Assembly (NCBI GenBank): GCA_937942205.1 | Contig: CALDFO010000601.1 | Location: 1 to 7,338 of the forward strand | DNA from: an uncultured Alphaproteobacteria bacterium | Lineage (GTDB): Bacteria > Pseudomonadota > Alphaproteobacteria > Micropepsales > Micropepsaceae | DNA: 7,338 nt | Reading direction: 5' to 3' | In this document: positions 6,197 to 7,338 of the stretch, in pieces | Position numbering within the stretch: the first letter of the stretch is position 1 | Layout of the letters: the number at the start of each line of letters is the position of its first letter | Notes under the pieces: model-generated | Told to the model about the DNA's origin: nothing | Databases searched by the model: none | The model's input: only the letters and a program-made list of their open reading frames with translations | Program-made: the position numbers and the translations under genes

Positions 6197-7338
6197 ATGA
6201 ATCGCGTGCTTCCCTTGCAGGACCTTGACGTCAAGTCGGGCGTGGATGCCCGCCTGCAGGCGCTGGACAAGCTGGAAGCCCTGGTGGGCGAAGTGGCGCG
6301 CGAGAAAGCCCGTCACCGCTCCAACATCGCGCTCAAGCGCGCCATCCAGAAATGGCGCAAGGGCGATCTGGTGTCGGCGTCGCAATGGGCGCTGCGCGCC
6401 ACCGAGGCCGACGAAAACAACTCCAAGGCGTTCCATGTGCTGGCGATGGGCCTGGAACGGATGGGCCATCTGCACAAGGCCCTGCTCACCTATGAGCGCG
6501 CCTTTGAACTGGACCCGGACGACCCCGAACTGCTGATCAATCTGGGTCTGACCGCCTGGAATCTCAAGCTGACCGAAGGCGCGGCCAGGATGTTCCAGCT
6601 CTACATCGCCGCCTGTCCCGACTCGCCGCTGGGCTACAACAATCTGGGCAGTGTGCTGTGCGACCTGGGCCATCCCGACCAGGGCATCGAGACCCTGCGC
6701 ACCGCGCTGAACCGGATGCCGCACGAGGCCATCCTGTGGAATGCGCTGGCGACCGTGCTGGCCGAGGAAGGCCGCGCCGACGAGAGCCTGGTCTTTTACA
6801 ACGAAGCCGCCCGGCTGCAGCCCGACTTCGCCCGCGCCTATCACAATCTGGGCTATGCCTATCAGCATCTGGGCCGTCTGGAAGAGGCGCTGGAGGCCTA
6901 TGACGGCGCGCTGGAACGGGCGGTCGATCCCACCGAGCGCCGCGAAACCCGCCACTCGCGCAGCATCTGCCTGATCGGGGCGGGACGCATCGCGGAAGGC
7001 TTCCGCGAATACGAGATCCGCAACGACGAACGCTTCCGCGCCTATTTCCATCACATCGTCGAAGCGCCGCGCTGGACCGGCGAGGATCTCACGGGCAAGC
7101 GGGTGCTGATCGTGGGCGAGCAGGGGCTGGGCGACGAGTTCATGTTCGCGGACATCCTGCCGGATGTGCAGCGCGCGGTGGGACCGGACGGCAAGCTGAT
7201 GATCGCGGTGGATGAGCGGCTGGTGCCGCTGTTCCAGCGCTCTTATCCCGCGGCGGAGGTGGGCGCGTATGACGACCGCACGCTGATGGACGCCGATGGC
7301 AACAAGGCGCTGCGCCTGATCCCCTTCGCCGCGGGCGC
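6197..7338 (+). CDS. TPR protein with C-terminal glycosyltransferase-like domain, FlmG-like; 3'-partial
   Basis: The frame stays open from the ATG at 6197 to the window edge, giving 380 visible codons. Residues about 12-42 form a charged helix. About six TPR units of 34 residues follow (43-75, 76-109, 110-143, 144-177, 178-211, 212-245), with clear signatures such as NNLGSVLCDLG, HNLGYAYQHLGRLEEAL and EADENN or ELDPDD turns, plus a degenerate seventh to about 283. After the linker PRWTGEDLTGKR comes a new domain starting VLIVGEQGLGDEFMFADILP (303-322), a motif typical of the glycosyltransferase-like region found C-terminal to bacterial TPR arrays. Caulobacter FlmG, which glycosylates flagellin with pseudaminic acid, has this architecture: its TPR part binds flagellin and its C-terminal part is the transferase. 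Location beside flbT/flaF supports that role. Other TPR-glycosyltransferases share the architecture, so the FlmG assignment is moderate. The start has only a weak ribosome binding site (ACGGA), but no alternative upstream ATG exists in frame nearby. Confidence 0.8.
   Translation, partial: MNRVLPLQDLDVKSGVDARLQALDKLEALVGEVAREKARHRSNIALKRAIQKWRKGDLVSASQWALRATEADENNSKAFHVLAMGLERMGHLHKALLTYERAFELDPDDPELLINLGLTAWNLKLTEGAARMFQLYIAACPDSPLGYNNLGSVLCDLGHPDQGIETLRTALNRMPHEAILWNALATVLAEEGRADESLVFYNEAARLQPDFARAYHNLGYAYQHLGRLEEALEAYDGALERAVDPTERRETRHSRSICLIGAGRIAEGFREYEIRNDERFRAYFHHIVEAPRWTGEDLTGKRVLIVGEQGLGDEFMFADILPDVQRAVGPDGKLMIAVDERLVPLFQRSYPAAEVGAYDDRTLMDADGNKALRLIPFAAG

Noticed and set aside
6146..7054. 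Open frame on the - strand opposite the TPR gene
   Set aside because: The + strand has regular 34-residue TPR repeats through the whole stretch; the antisense translation is a compositional shadow.

Overview
The window is GC-rich, with strong G/C bias at third codon positions. It carries flaF and flbT, a gene pair essentially confined to Alphaproteobacteria. It is best read as the chromosome of a flagellated alphaproteobacterium of the Caulobacter/Hyphomonas/Rhizomicrobium kind; the exact genus cannot be read from the sequence. Coding density is high, no gap exceeds about 145 bp, and no RNA genes, insertion sequences or CRISPR arrays are visible.

Left part (1-4079, + strand): a peptide-ligase/transglutaminase operon followed by a metal transporter. 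The first gene enters from outside the window. It encodes a circularly permuted ATP-grasp ligase fused to an alpha-E domain. It is cut by an in-frame TAA at 2114-2116, after which 85 more family-like codons continue in the same frame up to a second stop at 2372-2374. A transglutaminase-like protease gene with an intact Cys-His-Asp triad follows 7 bp later. A ZIP-family metal transporter comes next and ends at a strong, symmetric hairpin terminator (4089-4119).

Middle part (4138-6053, - strand): a flagellar block, transcribed leftward in the order FkbM-type methyltransferase, flbT, flaF. flbT and flaF overlap by 11 bp and are probably translationally coupled. They regulate flagellin mRNA translation and flagellin secretion/assembly. 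The methyltransferase has an extra N-terminal Rossmann-like domain.

Right part (6197-7338, + strand): diverging from the methyltransferase is the first 380 codons of a TPR protein that leads into a glycosyltransferase-like domain. This is the architecture of the Caulobacter flagellin glycosyltransferase FlmG. With flbT/flaF beside it, the region looks like a flagellin expression and modification locus. The methyltransferase may act on the flagellin glycan, which is an inference. No flagellin gene lies inside the window.

The most notable observations are the lone nonsense codon in the ATP-grasp/alpha-E gene; a 17-bp motif repeated with 15 matches, in the same orientation and at similar distance, upstream of flbT and of the methyltransferase gene; and the linkage of a two-domain FkbM methyltransferase to a FlmG-like enzyme.
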